64,000 nt of DNA from Planktothrix agardhii NIES-204. Its GTDB lineage: Bacteria; Cyanobacteriota; Cyanobacteriia; Cyanobacteriales; Microcoleaceae. The position numbers and the translations under genes are program-made. The stretch is taken from the NCBI GenBank assembly GCA_003609755.1, contig AP017991.1:124001-188000 (forward strand), given 5' to 3'. The notes beneath the pieces are model-generated. The model made no database searches. It was not told the origin of the DNA and worked only from the letters and a program-made list of their open reading frames with translations. This document shows, piece after piece, positions 34,629 through 44,021 of the stretch; within the stretch, counting starts at the first letter, position 1; every line of letters begins with the position of its first letter.

Positions 34629-35816
34629 TTATAACCCCAACAAAATTTCTGCTAAATATTCATATTGAGATAAATGATTATAAATTTGAGCCGAAATTCT
34701 CATCAAGGACTTAGTTTGATCTTCCCAAGGCATAATCGGAACTTCAATTTGATATTCTTCCCAAAGTTTTTGATTCAAATTATCATAATTTTGCCATTTT
34801 TTCCCTAAAGGTAAAACTGCCATTGAACCGATCATATCATCAGGACAGTATAAATTTATTCCTATTTTTTTAGATAATAATTTTCGAGCATTTACCACTA
34901 AATTATGATTAGTTTTGATTAATTCTGACCAGCCTCCGGGTAACAGAGAACCCATGAATTTAATTGCTTCAGGAATACATAAATAAGCACTGGGGTCGGG
35001 GGTTCCTGTCCAGTCAAATTCTAATAAAAATCGAGAGCGATCGCTTCGGGTAGAATTAGCTCCATGACTAATTGTAAGCGGACGAATTAATGATTGTCTA
35101 TCCCTTTGTACCGATAAAAATGCGGCTCCCTTGGGTGCAGATAACCATTTATGACAATTTCCTGTATAGTAAGTTGCTCCAATTGCTTGTAAGTTTAGCT
35201 CTAACATTCCGGGTGCGTGGGCACCATCAACCAAAGTATCTATTCCTAAATGAGTTAACTTTTTAATAATCTCTTGAATTGGAAAAATTAACCCGGTTTG
35301 GCTGGTAATATGATCGATTAAAACTAATTTTGTTCGAGGAGAAACTTTTGCCATAATCGCATCAATAATTTCTTCAGATGAAGCGACCGGAAAAGGAATA
35401 TCTGCTATAATGATTTTAGCCCCCGTGCGACTAGCAACAAAATCTAATACATTCCGACAAGCATTATATTCGTGATTAGTTGTAAGTAATTCATCTTGTT
35501 CTGAGAAAATTAGCGATCGCAAAACCGTATTTACCCCGGTTGTCGCATTGGGAACAAATACTAATTCCTCTGGATTTGCACCCACAAAATTAGCTAATTC
35601 AACTCTAGCATTATCGAGTAAAATTTCATATTCTCTGACAAAAAAATGACAAGATTGTTGTTCAAGTTGTTGTCGAAATTGATATTGAGAATCTAACACA
35701 GGAATTGGACAAGCACCAAAAGCACCATGATTCAGAAAAGTTACCTTGGGATCAAATAACCAATATCGAGAAAAGGGAGAATATTCAGGTTTAGTGTGTA
35801 AAAGAGTGTCTTTCAT
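34629..35816 (-). CDS. PLP-dependent class V aminotransferase, isopenicillin N epimerase-like
   Basis: The fold-type I PLP enzyme has the class V signature. It shows TFLNHGAFGACP near the N-terminus, FVPNATTGVNTVLRSL, HEYNAC, the aspartate strand LVDGAHAPGMLELNL, and the PLP lysine in TGNCHKWLSAPKG. This matches isopenicillin N epimerase/CefD-like and cysteine-desulfurase-like proteins of unknown substrate in cyanobacteria. I prefer ATG 35816 (MKDTLLHTKPEYSPFSRYW); the frame also has an ATG at 35849. The gene is convergent with the response regulator, 25 bases apart. Confidence 0.88.
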   Translation of the reverse strand: MKDTLLHTKPEYSPFSRYWLFDPKVTFLNHGAFGACPIPVLDSQYQFRQQLEQQSCHFFVREYEILLDNARVELANFVGANPEELVFVPNATTGVNTVLRSLIFSEQDELLTTNHEYNACRNVLDFVASRTGAKIIIADIPFPVASSEEIIDAIMAKVSPRTKLVLIDHITSQTGLIFPIQEIIKKLTHLGIDTLVDGAHAPGMLELNLQAIGATYYTGNCHKWLSAPKGAAFLSVQRDRQSLIRPLTISHGANSTRSDRSRFLLEFDWTGTPDPSAYLCIPEAIKFMGSLLPGGWSELIKTNHNLVVNARKLLSKKIGINLYCPDDMIGSMAVLPLGKKWQNYDNLNQKLWEEYQIEVPIMPWEDQTKSLMRISAQIYNHLSQYEYLAEILLGL

Positions 35817-35896
35817 ATTTGATCTTATGAACAACGATAGCAATCCCAAATAGGTTGTAATATTTTACAACTAATATGAAACAGCCAGAAGTATTA

Positions 35897-35957
35897 TTTC
35901 TGTTCCCTGTTCCCTGTTCTCATTCGACAAGCTCACGACGCAGCCTGTTCCCTTTTT
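35897..35957. repeat. TTCCCTG heptamer repeats with CATTCGACAAGCTCACGACG insertion
   Basis: TTCCCTGTTCCCTGTTC is followed by a CATTCGACAAGCTCACGACG element and CCTGTTCCC. This is a short tandem repeat tract interrupted by a small dispersed element. It lies just upstream of the YihY gene, and translation through it gives no conserved sequence. Confidence 0.65.
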
Positions 35958-36016
35958 TTGACAAAATCTTTCCCAAGTCGAGTAAATTAGGAATACCGTA
36001 TCCATCCCCAATATTT

Positions 36017-37138
36017 ATGAGCATAGCCAGCTTTTTGATGTTCTGGCGAAATCTGAAATCGTTTAAGTGGCGACCTTGTGCTATTCACACCCATTTAGTT
36101 AAACTGATTCAGCGCGGTGCTGATCTCGTCGCGGAGCAATTAATTGTCCTGTTTCCTATCATAATTAAACAGATTAAAAGAAGTAGGCGACGGATGATTC
36201 GTTTCTGCCGTTTTTTTCTATATTTGAATCCCAGAACCTTTAAAAAACTGATTCAGGCGACTATAGAACAGCGTTTACCGGGTTTTGCTGCGGAAATGGC
36301 TTATCATGCTACCTTAGCATTATTTCCGGCGGTATTAGCCCTATTAATTGCCCTAAGTTCCTTTGAATTATTGCAAACGGAACTCTATCAAATGGCAACT
36401 TTACTCAGTCAAATTGTCCCAGAAGATGTCCAGAATTTAATAGGAACTGGAATTTATCATTTATCTTTAACACCGAGTTCGGGTTTACTTTCGGTGAGTT
36501 TTATTGCCTCTTTGTGGGTTTTTTCCGGTGTAATTGGTGCAGCGATGACCGCATTAAATCATATTCATGGGGTAGAAAAGACCCATATTAGACCCTTTTG
36601 GAAAAATAAATTAATTGCCTTATCTTTAGCATTAGGAACTCTATTATTATTAATTTTAGCCACTGCATTAGTATTAGTGAGTGACATGATTGTTGAAGGA
36701 ATTGCCCGTCAAAGTTGTATGATTGAAACCATCGGAAACTGTGCCTTAGAAGATTTAGCCATTTGCATGATTCAACCGCCAGTACAGAATTGTTTATTAC
36801 AATCAACCCTATTAGAAACCTGGCAAAAACTACGATGGCCGATTACCTTGGGAATTGTTTCTACTAACTATGCTTTTATTTATCGTTATGCTCCTAATTA
36901 TAGAAAACCTGGAACTCCTCTAATGCCAGGAGCAATTTTAGCCGCTGTATTTTGGGCTTTAGTATCTAATTTATTTCGTTTATATGTTTACTATTTTGGC
37001 AAATTTAATATTACCTACGGCACAATTGGCGCGTTTGTAGTTTTATTACTCTGGTTACAAATTAGTTCCTTAATTATGCTAGTAGGAGCCCAACTTAATG
37101 TGATTGTGGGGGATGAATTAAGATCCTCACCGCCCTAG
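36017..37138 (+). CDS. YihY/BrkB family inner-membrane protein
   Basis: The conserved core begins LIQATIEQRLPGFAAEMAYH and continues ATLALFPAVLALLIAL, IASLWVFSGVIGAAMTALNHIHG and FWALVSNLFRLYVYYFGKFN with YGTIGAFVVLLLWLQ, about six membrane segments. This fits the YihY/BrkB (UPF0761) family; the function is not firmly known. The frame opens at 35876 but begins in a repeat tract, so it is trimmed. ATG 36017 is used; ATG 36194 (MIRFCRFFLYLNP), preceded by a GGCGACGG-type site, is an equally good start and nearer the family length. A ~60-residue loop with paired Cys (SCMIETIGNC, ICMIQPPVQNC) between segments is unusual for the family. Confidence 0.85.
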   Translation: MSIASFLMFWRNLKSFKWRPCAIHTHLVKLIQRGADLVAEQLIVLFPIIIKQIKRSRRRMIRFCRFFLYLNPRTFKKLIQATIEQRLPGFAAEMAYHATLALFPAVLALLIALSSFELLQTELYQMATLLSQIVPEDVQNLIGTGIYHLSLTPSSGLLSVSFIASLWVFSGVIGAAMTALNHIHGVEKTHIRPFWKNKLIALSLALGTLLLLILATALVLVSDMIVEGIARQSCMIETIGNCALEDLAICMIQPPVQNCLLQSTLLETWQKLRWPITLGIVSTNYAFIYRYAPNYRKPGTPLMPGAILAAVFWALVSNLFRLYVYYFGKFNITYGTIGAFVVLLLWLQISSLIMLVGAQLNVIVGDELRSSPP

Positions 37139-37221
37139 AATTGCAGTGATTCCTAAACCTGTTCTCAGGCGATCGCATTTAATAGGGGCGAGTTTTGACA
37201 ATGATTAACAATTCAACCGTA

Positions 37222-37278
37222 GGGGCGGGTTCCGAGACCATCTTTAATTATCAGCAATTATCTCCCTAAACCCGCCCC
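37222..37278. repeat. Inverted repeat GGGGCGGGTT ... AACCCGCCCC
   Basis: The 10-bp arms are perfect and flank a 37-base AT-rich loop between two convergent genes. It belongs to the GGGGCGGGTTT palindromic type often scattered in cyanobacterial genomes. It could also act as a bidirectional transcription barrier, though no T-run follows directly. Confidence 0.7.
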
Positions 37279-37363
37279 GGCAATTTGTTGTTGAAAAAAG
37301 CGCGATCGCTCTGAGAAATACAGAGGCGATCGCCGAAATCATCAACCTATCTGATGACCAGAT

Positions 37364-39796
37364 TCAGATAATGGCAAAGTTTGCTGCTGTCAAGGCAACA
37401 TCGTGGAAGATACTAATTTTATTTCCTGGGCTGAGGGTGATTTCAGACAACAGGCCTCCACCAGTAACAGGAAGTTGGTTAGTAATTGCGGCTAAAACAG
37501 CGACTCCATTGCTAAAACCAAGACCAGCAGCGACCTGAATCTTATCATCAGCAACAACAAATTGATTCACGCTATTTTGACCACTTGACGCACCAAAGAT
37601 GAAGGTATCTTTGCCTGCACCACCGAATAGATTATCATTCCCATTACCTCCATTTAGGAAGTCATCCCCATCTCCTCCATCAAGGTAGTCGTTGCCAGCA
37701 CCGCCCAGCAGTGTATCATTGCCGACATCACCCCATAGGTAATTATTCCCATCACCAGCGTCAAGGGAATCATCGCCACCCCCTCCGCTCAGCGTGTCGT
37801 TGCCAGCTAAACCGCTAATAGTGTCACCCAGTTCGTTCCCTAAGAGGTTGTCATTCCCAGCAGTCCCGACAATCGGTGCTTTGGGGCCGACAGTAAACGA
37901 CCATGTGTAGGTTTGACCGTTGGCTGTAATGGAGGCAGTATAAGTTTCCCCTGGCAGCAGGGGATCGCGCGGAACCAATAATACCATGTCATTTGAGTCG
38001 AGACTAGAGCGTCCTACCTCTTGATCGTTGTTGAATCCAGACCCTGGCCCGTAAGCTTCGAGAACCCCATTCTTGGGATTGATGTAATTAGTTTCATCAA
38101 ACACCGCGTGAGCAAGTTGTGTGCCGCCCTGCGAGAATGAGTGAGCAGTAACATTAGGAGTAACGTCTCCATTCCCCAACTGCAAGAGCAATGGCAAACC
38201 CGTAGGGGCAGTGTACGGGGGGGTACCTGTGCTTGTTAGCGGATCGGGCCACTCTCCTCCTCCATAATCGCGTATGGAAGCTGGAATGGTTTGACCGTCG
38301 CCTGGCCAGATAATGGGAAACTGCACTGATGAGGGGATGCTGCTGTATTCACGTTGAAGCACAAGCGTGGCACCAGTAGTAATCTGGCCGCCTGCTTCCC
38401 GATAAGCACCATAGCCGACTTCGGTCACGTACTGATTGAGAATTCCCGCTGCGTGGAAAGGCGCCCTCAGCCACACCTCGATATCGTCTACATCAGTAGT
38501 GTTGAGACCACCACCCCACGCTACATTGCCGGACATACCAGCTTTCGCGCCTTCAGGGGTGTACCACTGGTTCCCTGGATCTTCGTAATGCCCACCCCCG
38601 TTATTTTTAACCAGATATTTGGAGTGTGCGACAGCACCCGCTCCCGCAATCGGGTTTTCTCGGACGGGGGGCAGGTTGGCTGCGGTGCGATGGAAATTAA
38701 TAGTAGACAGCCATTCCGGTTGCGTATCATTATCGACTATAGCCAAAGTTGCGTTCCTCTGGGTTCCTACAGTTGCCCCACCAGTAGGGTTTTTTAAGGT
38801 CATCGTCAGGGTTTCACCGGGATCATAGGCAGTGTCATCGAGGATGGGAACCTGAATCGTTTTGGGCGTGGTGTCTCCCGCAGCAAAATTAACGGCTGTG
38901 GGAGTGGTGCCGTAGTCGCCAGATCCAAATTTAGCTGTACCGTCAGAGAGGCTAACAACAGCACTAACCGCTCCATCACTGCTGCCTGTGCGGGTGACAG
39001 TCACCAATGTGACTGGTGTGCCATCTTCGTTGACGCTGTAGGTAGCCGCACTAAATTGCAAGCTGCTTGCTGGTATTATCGTTGGCTCAGGAGTTGGCGC
39101 TGGTTCCGGTGTTGGTTGAACAGTTGGATCGGGTGTTGGTTCCGGTGTTGGTTGAACAGTTGGATCGGGTGTTGGTTCCGGTGTTGGTTGAACAGTTGGA
39201 GTTGGAGCCGGAGGAAAACTGCTGCGAGGAACATTCAACAAGACTGCGATCGCACGATTAGTAAGTTTGTCTATGATCAGCGTATCGTCACTACCAGTAC
39301 CATCAGCACCTGTACCCGCAGTCAAAGTGTAGTTATCAAAATTCAAAATGCCGTTCTTGCTGGTAATCCGATCGCTTCCAATTTGATAATCGGTAATATA
39401 ATCAATACTCTGATCATCTAGCATCAGGAAAAATGTGTCGGAGCCATCGCCACCTGTTAGGGTATTGATACCGCGATTGCCGTACAAAATATCATTGCCT
39501 CTACCACCGACAATTAAATCATTGCCTCTACCACCGACAATTAAATCATTGCCATTTCCTCCTATAAGAGTGTCTTGATCTTGGTTTCCGAAAAGGGAAT
39601 CATCACCACCGCCACCATCAATTGAATCATTTCCTTTCCCAGCGTAAACAACTTCAGCATCAGAAGAACCGCTCACGCTATCATTACCTTGGCGAGTTAC
39701 CAAACCAGACATACCCTGAAGTTGTCCGGCTTCGAGTGCAACATTGTCGGCTGTATCTTCTCCGACTAAATAAATCCCTTCTTTTTTGATCGTCAT
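37364..39796 (-). CDS. RTX calcium-binding protein with Calx-beta and CAP domains
   Basis: This 810-residue protein has, in order: RTX nonapeptide repeats at about 30-130 (GGNGNDLIVGGRGND); a Pro/Thr linker with repeats of PTPEPTPDPTVQ at about 195-235; a Calx-beta domain at about 240-345 (FSAATYSVNEDG, PGETLTMTLKNPTGGA); and a CAP/SCP-PR1-like domain at about 365-480 (INFHRTAANLPPV, HYEDPG, VTEVGYGAY). A linker domain and a second RTX block at about 685-770 (GNDTLSGGGGDDSLDAGDG) complete it. No signal peptide is present, as expected for type I secretion. It is probably a secreted or surface adhesin/enzyme. The DNA repeats in the Pro/Thr linker are a likely site of length variation. Confidence 0.9.
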   Translation of the reverse strand: MTIKKEGIYLVGEDTADNVALEAGQLQGMSGLVTRQGNDSVSGSSDAEVVYAGKGNDSIDGGGGDDSLFGNQDQDTLIGGNGNDLIVGGRGNDLIVGGRGNDILYGNRGINTLTGGDGSDTFFLMLDDQSIDYITDYQIGSDRITSKNGILNFDNYTLTAGTGADGTGSDDTLIIDKLTNRAIAVLLNVPRSSFPPAPTPTVQPTPEPTPDPTVQPTPEPTPDPTVQPTPEPAPTPEPTIIPASSLQFSAATYSVNEDGTPVTLVTVTRTGSSDGAVSAVVSLSDGTAKFGSGDYGTTPTAVNFAAGDTTPKTIQVPILDDTAYDPGETLTMTLKNPTGGATVGTQRNATLAIVDNDTQPEWLSTINFHRTAANLPPVRENPIAGAGAVAHSKYLVKNNGGGHYEDPGNQWYTPEGAKAGMSGNVAWGGGLNTTDVDDIEVWLRAPFHAAGILNQYVTEVGYGAYREAGGQITTGATLVLQREYSSIPSSVQFPIIWPGDGQTIPASIRDYGGGEWPDPLTSTGTPPYTAPTGLPLLLQLGNGDVTPNVTAHSFSQGGTQLAHAVFDETNYINPKNGVLEAYGPGSGFNNDQEVGRSSLDSNDMVLLVPRDPLLPGETYTASITANGQTYTWSFTVGPKAPIVGTAGNDNLLGNELGDTISGLAGNDTLSGGGGDDSLDAGDGNNYLWGDVGNDTLLGGAGNDYLDGGDGDDFLNGGNGNDNLFGGAGKDTFIFGASSGQNSVNQFVVADDKIQVAAGLGFSNGVAVLAAITNQLPVTGGGLLSEITLSPGNKISIFHDVALTAANFAII

Positions 39797-39903
39797 CAGA
39801 ATAAATATGAGTGTTTAGAAATCCAGTCGCTATACCTTACGGCAGGCTAGGCCAATGCACCGGATGTATCTGATTTTTTTTGCCGAGAAACTGATTTAAA
39901 CAC

Positions 39904-40014
39904 CCTGAAACAATTTTAGTGGCGGAGGATGATGAAGATGATCGCCTACTGATGCAAGAAGTCCTAGTGGGACTTAAACACAAATCAAGCCCAAATCAAG
40001 TTTTATAAAGACAG
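39904..40014 (+). pseudogene. Response-regulator receiver fragment
   Basis: In the plus frame from 39904 the translation PETILVAEDDEDDRLLMQEV continues as LVGLKHKSSPNQVL and stops near 40014. VAEDDEDDRLLMQE is the unmistakable start of an Rcp1-type receiver domain; the phosphoacceptor strand and the rest are missing. It lies directly before the helicase/RM pseudogene, marking another deletion scar. Confidence 0.7.
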
Positions 40015-40019
40015 GCTAA

Positions 40020-42045
40020 TGATACTAGACAATGAAAATAGCAATCTGAAAGTTTATGAGTGGATTGTAAAATATACGGAAGAAGGTACTGTAGACATTT
40101 TTCGGGTAGCTCCAACCTAACTGAAGCAGGAATTGGCTTAAAACATACAAACAATTTAGAATTAAATATTGCTGAAACTGGTAATAATAACCAATATAAA
40201 GAGCTAGTCGAATGGTTTGCAGAACTTTGGAAAAAACCACAAGCACATCAAGAAAAAACTCTTATTTTTAAAGATGGTTCGAGGAAAAAAGTTAATTTCA
40301 AGCAATATTTAATTGCAGAAATTGAAAAGATATTTATTGAATATACGCCCAGAGATATTTACTACAAAATTTTATTTGAGTTATTTGGTAATCAAATTCT
40401 GGAAATCGAGAATGATCCAGAGTTTAATCGTCAAATAGGTCGGTTAAAAAATACCGCTATTTTTCACTCCCTGTATGACTTTCAAAAAAAAGGTGCTCTT
40501 AGTTTAATTCGGATGCTTCAGAAATATGATGGGGCAATTTTAGCGGATGCTGTGGGTTTGGGTAAAACTTGGAGTGCTTTGACGGTGATCAAGTTTTTCC
40601 AGATGCAGGGAAGGGAAGTTATATTGCTTTGTCCTAAAAAATTAGAAAGTAACTGGAGACGCTATAAGGAAGATCAGGAATCTAAATTTGAAAGTGACAA
40701 ACTCAAGTTTTTTATTCGCTTTCATACGGATATGAATAGCGATCGCCTAAATTCCTATAATGATCGCGCTGATAAATTATTTTGTGACGATAAACCTAAG
40801 CTAATTGTGATTGATGAAAGTCATAATCTCAGGAATGATAAATCCCAGCGCTATAAATTTTTAATTGAGCAGATTTTGCAGAAAAATCAAGATATCAAAG
40901 TTTTGTTAATATCAGCAACTCCGATCAATAACTCTCTGAATGATGCTAGAAATCAATTTAAGTTAATGGTGCAGGGTAATGTTCATGGGTATGAAACAAA
41001 ATTGGGTATCAAAAATTTCGATCATCAATATCAAGTTTTTGATTTAATTTATATTAATAAGTCGGGTAACTTAATTTTGAACAATCAAAATGAATTAGAC
41101 TTTTTGCCTGCTTTACGGGCTTTTTTTGCGGAGTTGCAAGTACCGATAAATGCTCTAACAGATGCGCCAATTCCTGCTAGGGAAATTCTGAAAAATAGTT
41201 ATAAAGATCGGGAATCTTTTCGACTGATTGATGATGTTTATTTTTTGGGGATAGTTGATGATGGGGCGTTTCGGGGTAGACAAGAGAAAACTCTGGATGC
41301 AGTACAGAAAATTGAGCAGGATTATGATGGGGTTGTCATTTTTGGGGTGACATTAAATAGGCGCGAGGGTGGTTTATTGCCAAGGCGATCGCAGTTAGCA
41401 GAAATATCACGGGCTTTTAATCGGGAGTTTTGCTATACGCCTGTCGTAGTAGTGTTTAAGTATGCTGATGCTGATAACAAATATCTGGCGTTTGCGAATA
41501 CCGAGAGATCGAAGTATAAGCGGAATCAGGAAGGGGAAAAGGCGGGGAAGGTAACACTGTTAAGGGATGTGAGTATTAGCAATATTCACGCGACGCATGA
41601 AAAAATTATTTTTGGCGATAAGAATTTTAAGGGTTTAAAGATTGATGCGAGTAAGATCAATACTTTTAAAAAGTTGTATGACTATTGGCAAACAGTATTT
41701 TCATTACAAGTTTTAAATGATCAGTTTTATGGAGATTTACAAGATTGGTTTTACTATGCCTCACAGCATATAAAGCTTCCTTTTAGACCTGACTTGGATG
41801 AAGATAATGCCAAGGAAAGTATTGAAGATGCGGTGATGCGTGTGCCTAATTTTCTGTTTTATGGGATTGAGACAGAGGAGAATGTAGCTAAGGGTAAGGC
41901 TAAGAAGATTGAAGTTAACAAGGTTTACCATAATGGTTTGAATGGTATTTTCAAATCTTATAAATTCACTCTGGAATAAAATACGCCCTATGATGAAGAT
42001 ATTGCCTTAGATCCTGAGTTGTTGGGTTTAGTATCAGCCAGATTT
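40020..42045 (+). pseudogene. SNF2-type helicase / type II restriction-modification chimera, multiply broken
   Basis: The start (40020, MILDNENSNLKVYEW..., TEEGTVDIF) shifts frame at about 40096 into FSGSSNLTEAGIGL, skipping the PLD-like domain expected between them. Then follows a SNF2 helicase N-lobe with Walker A (ADAVGLGKTWSAL), IDESHNL and SATPINNS. After about residue 345 of the long frame (40060-41979) the sequence switches to the N-terminal part of an Eco57I-like restriction-modification protein (DFLPALRAFFAELQVPINAL, AEISRAFNREFCYTPVVVVF). Within it are further deletions (KLPFRPDLDED to DAVMRVPNF, then YHNGLNGIFKSYKFTLE). TAA at 41977 is in frame, and conserved sequence (NTPYDEDIALDPELLGLV) continues after it to about 42034. 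Neither activity should survive. Confidence 0.82.
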
Positions 42046-42104
42046 GCTTTCGTTTGGTGCAATTCCCCAGTTAAAAATCGCTTTTTTTTAGATTTTTGGA
42101 GATT

Positions 42105-42240
42105 AAAAAAGATTAAAATCAGTGAAATCAGCGTAATCCGTTAAATCCGTGTTCAGAATTTATATTAATCCCACTATTTGAACACGGATTAAGGGGATTA
42201 CACAGATGGCGCGGATTTTTTTAGATTTTTGGAGATTAAA
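42105..42240. repeat. Dispersed intergenic repeat (AACACGGATTAA / TTTTTGGAGATTAAAA family)
   Basis: TTAGATTTTTGGAGATTAAAA occurs twice (near 42091 and 42221), flanking ATCCGTGTTCAG and AACACGGATTAAGGGGATTAC. The inner words are shared with the repeat at 14889-15013. The stretch 42046-42639 otherwise holds no convincing gene. Confidence 0.75.
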
Positions 42241-42260
42241 AAACGTGAGTTCGATGGAGT

Positions 42261-42326
42261 GCGATCGCGATAAAACAGACGACTACTGGGCAGGCGATCG
42301 CGACAAAACAGACGACTATTGGGCAT
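42261..42326. repeat. Two 33-bp tandem copies starting GCGATCGCGA
   Basis: GCGATCGCGA(T/C)AAAACAGACG... ending ACTGGGCA/ATTGGGCA occurs twice in tandem. In one plus frame (42245-42364, GTG start) it encodes DRDKTDDYWA twice, in a 39-codon open frame. This could be the relic of a small gene C-terminus rather than a functional protein. Confidence 0.7.
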
Positions 42327-42502
42327 ATGATCTAATCAGTAAGCGTGGGAAAATAGAGATGTAACCAGCAAATATTAGACAATTAAGGAGACTTTTATGG
42401 ATCACAGAGCATCACACTTAGACATAACAGTGTAGGTAATTTCATTCAGATTCACCCTGTCAAAATGAATCGTATCTCCGAGAAATTATGTAGAAAAACC
42501 CC

Positions 42503-42555
42503 AATAAAAAGGAGCGAGTTGTCACCCACTCCCTTAATTTATCGCAGTCGCTCCT
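42503..42555 (-). terminator. Rho-independent terminator of the Bax-inhibitor-1 gene
   Basis: Read on the minus strand, AGGAGCGA and TCGCTCCT form an 8-bp stem around a 30-base loop, followed by TTTTTATT. It lies about 85 bases downstream of the gene ending at 42640. Confidence 0.65.
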
Positions 42556-42639
42556 AACGGTTAGGACATAGACTGATGGAGCAAACTCAGATTTTCCTCT
42601 GTGTTGCGGTATTCTCGGATCTTCCGATTCTGGCCAAGC

Positions 42640-43365
42640 TTAATCCCGATTAAAGGCAATCAGCAAGCGTAGAATGAAGATAAATAGGTTGATGTAAGTT
42701 AGATACATCGACAATGCGGCGGACAAATACTGTTTGTCGGTGTAAGCCCGGGGAAGCAAATAGAAGTCAACAACAGCCGCCCCCACAAATAATAGAACTC
42801 CCAAGCCAGAAATCCCAATTTCCAACCAAGAAGGGGCAATGATTCCAAAGAAACCGAGGACAAATTGGGCTAAAATCACCACGAATAGGGAAATAATTCC
42901 TAGACGGATGGTTTTGCTCAGGGCCATACCATCGGATTCTGAAAGGTTAGACCCAATCGAACGCGCCCCGATAAAGGTGACTCCACATCCTAAAGCCGCC
43001 ACCCCAATTCCAGCTATCCCAACACCACTTGTGCCCAAAGCCAGGGCTACCAGACCTGTGAGAGTATAGCCTGTGAGTAGGCTGTAGGTGGCTAATAGGG
43101 GTAAAGCCGCTTTATTGTTACCATTGTTGGCGATACCCGAAGCCACAAAAAACAGAGCGATTTGGGCAATAAAGGCGACCCAGAAGGTCGTCATAAATAA
43201 TCCAGAGTTAGCCTTAGCAACATTCAGACCCCCAAAAGTACCCAGGGCGGTCAGAATTAACCCGCCTCCCACATAGGGTAAGGCGTTAGCAATCACATTT
43301 GGGCCAACAATAGCCTCATTTTTAGCTTCTCGTACAGCTTGACGGAAATTACTGGTACTGGTCAT
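42640..43365 (-). CDS. Bax inhibitor-1 / YccA family membrane protein
   Basis: The 241-residue protein has seven hydrophobic segments with the family layout, including YSLLTGYTLTGLVALALG, FVVILAQFVLGFFGI and the C-terminal pattern AALSMYLTYINLFIFILRLL followed by a short charged end. BI-1 family proteins act as membrane ion-leak or stress proteins; the specific role in cyanobacteria is unknown. The start at ATG 43365 has AAAGGA 6 bases upstream. The gene stands alone with a terminator downstream. Confidence 0.92.
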   Translation of the reverse strand: MTSTSNFRQAVREAKNEAIVGPNVIANALPYVGGGLILTALGTFGGLNVAKANSGLFMTTFWVAFIAQIALFFVASGIANNGNNKAALPLLATYSLLTGYTLTGLVALALGTSGVGIAGIGVAALGCGVTFIGARSIGSNLSESDGMALSKTIRLGIISLFVVILAQFVLGFFGIIAPSWLEIGISGLGVLLFVGAAVVDFYLLPRAYTDKQYLSAALSMYLTYINLFIFILRLLIAFNRD

Positions 43366-43510
43366 ATTGTCCTTTTATAATCAACACTACCTCCTTATAA
43401 TTTAGCGAACCCTGGGAATTTGGGGTAGATGTTGATTTCCACCTGGTCAAGAAAAACACTTGGGATTCTTTTTCTTCACTTCGGCTTTTTCTGGAGGCCT
43501 TGAAATTTAA

Positions 43511-43584
43511 CGGGTGTGGAGGGATTCGAACCCCCGACAGACGACTTAGAAGGTCGCTACTCTATCCACCTGAGTTACACACCC
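43511..43584 (-). tRNA. tRNA-Arg (anticodon TCT)
   Basis: On the minus strand the 74 bases fold as a tRNA. The acceptor stem is GGGTGTG/CACACCC with discriminator G. The D-arm is in AACTCAGGTGGATAGAGT, the anticodon arm GCGAC-CTTCTAA-GTCGT gives TCT, and the T-arm GGGGGTTCGAATCCCTC is canonical. CCA is not encoded. Confidence 0.95.
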
Positions 43585-44021
43585 AATCCAGAATCATTTT
43601 ATCTTATTCCTTGTCAATTTTTAACATAGTTTCAAAAGACTTTTCCTCAAGTCCCTGAAAAAAGCCAGAGGGAAAAATTTCTGATCAAGACTGCCCCTAG
43701 TTAAGCCCAGTGCAGGATTATTAATCCCGATGCTCTTTTATTTCCGTCTTGTTAGTGCCTATGTTATGATCAGTGGTGTTTTAAACAGAACTGCAACCCA
43801 GATTAATATTAATGCAGACTGTAAGGGTGCAACAAGTGTTATTCATGACCGTACCATAAATAACATTGAGATTGGATCGGGGTGAAATTGCCAGGGGTGC
43901 CTTAACTACGCCTTTAAGAATCCAGGTTTGGAGTCTTAAAAATCTCAGTGAATCAGCGCACAGCGAATTTACCGAGAGAGTCAAAGCCGGGTGCCATGAC
44001 AGGAATAGGTGCAGAAGTGTC
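43585..44021. other. Intergenic stretch between tRNA-Arg and the Npun_F0813-type gene
   Basis: The 437 bases hold no gene I can support. The downstream frame is open back to 43866, but the translation there has no conserved character. An AGGAATAGG site close to ATG 44022 supports the shorter start. Promoters of the two flanking transcripts must lie here but cannot be placed by eye. Confidence 0.5.

Noticed and set aside
35876-36016. N-terminal extension of the YihY protein
   Set aside because: It is encoded by a TTCCCTG repeat tract and a dispersed element, with no conservation expected; a later start is preferred.
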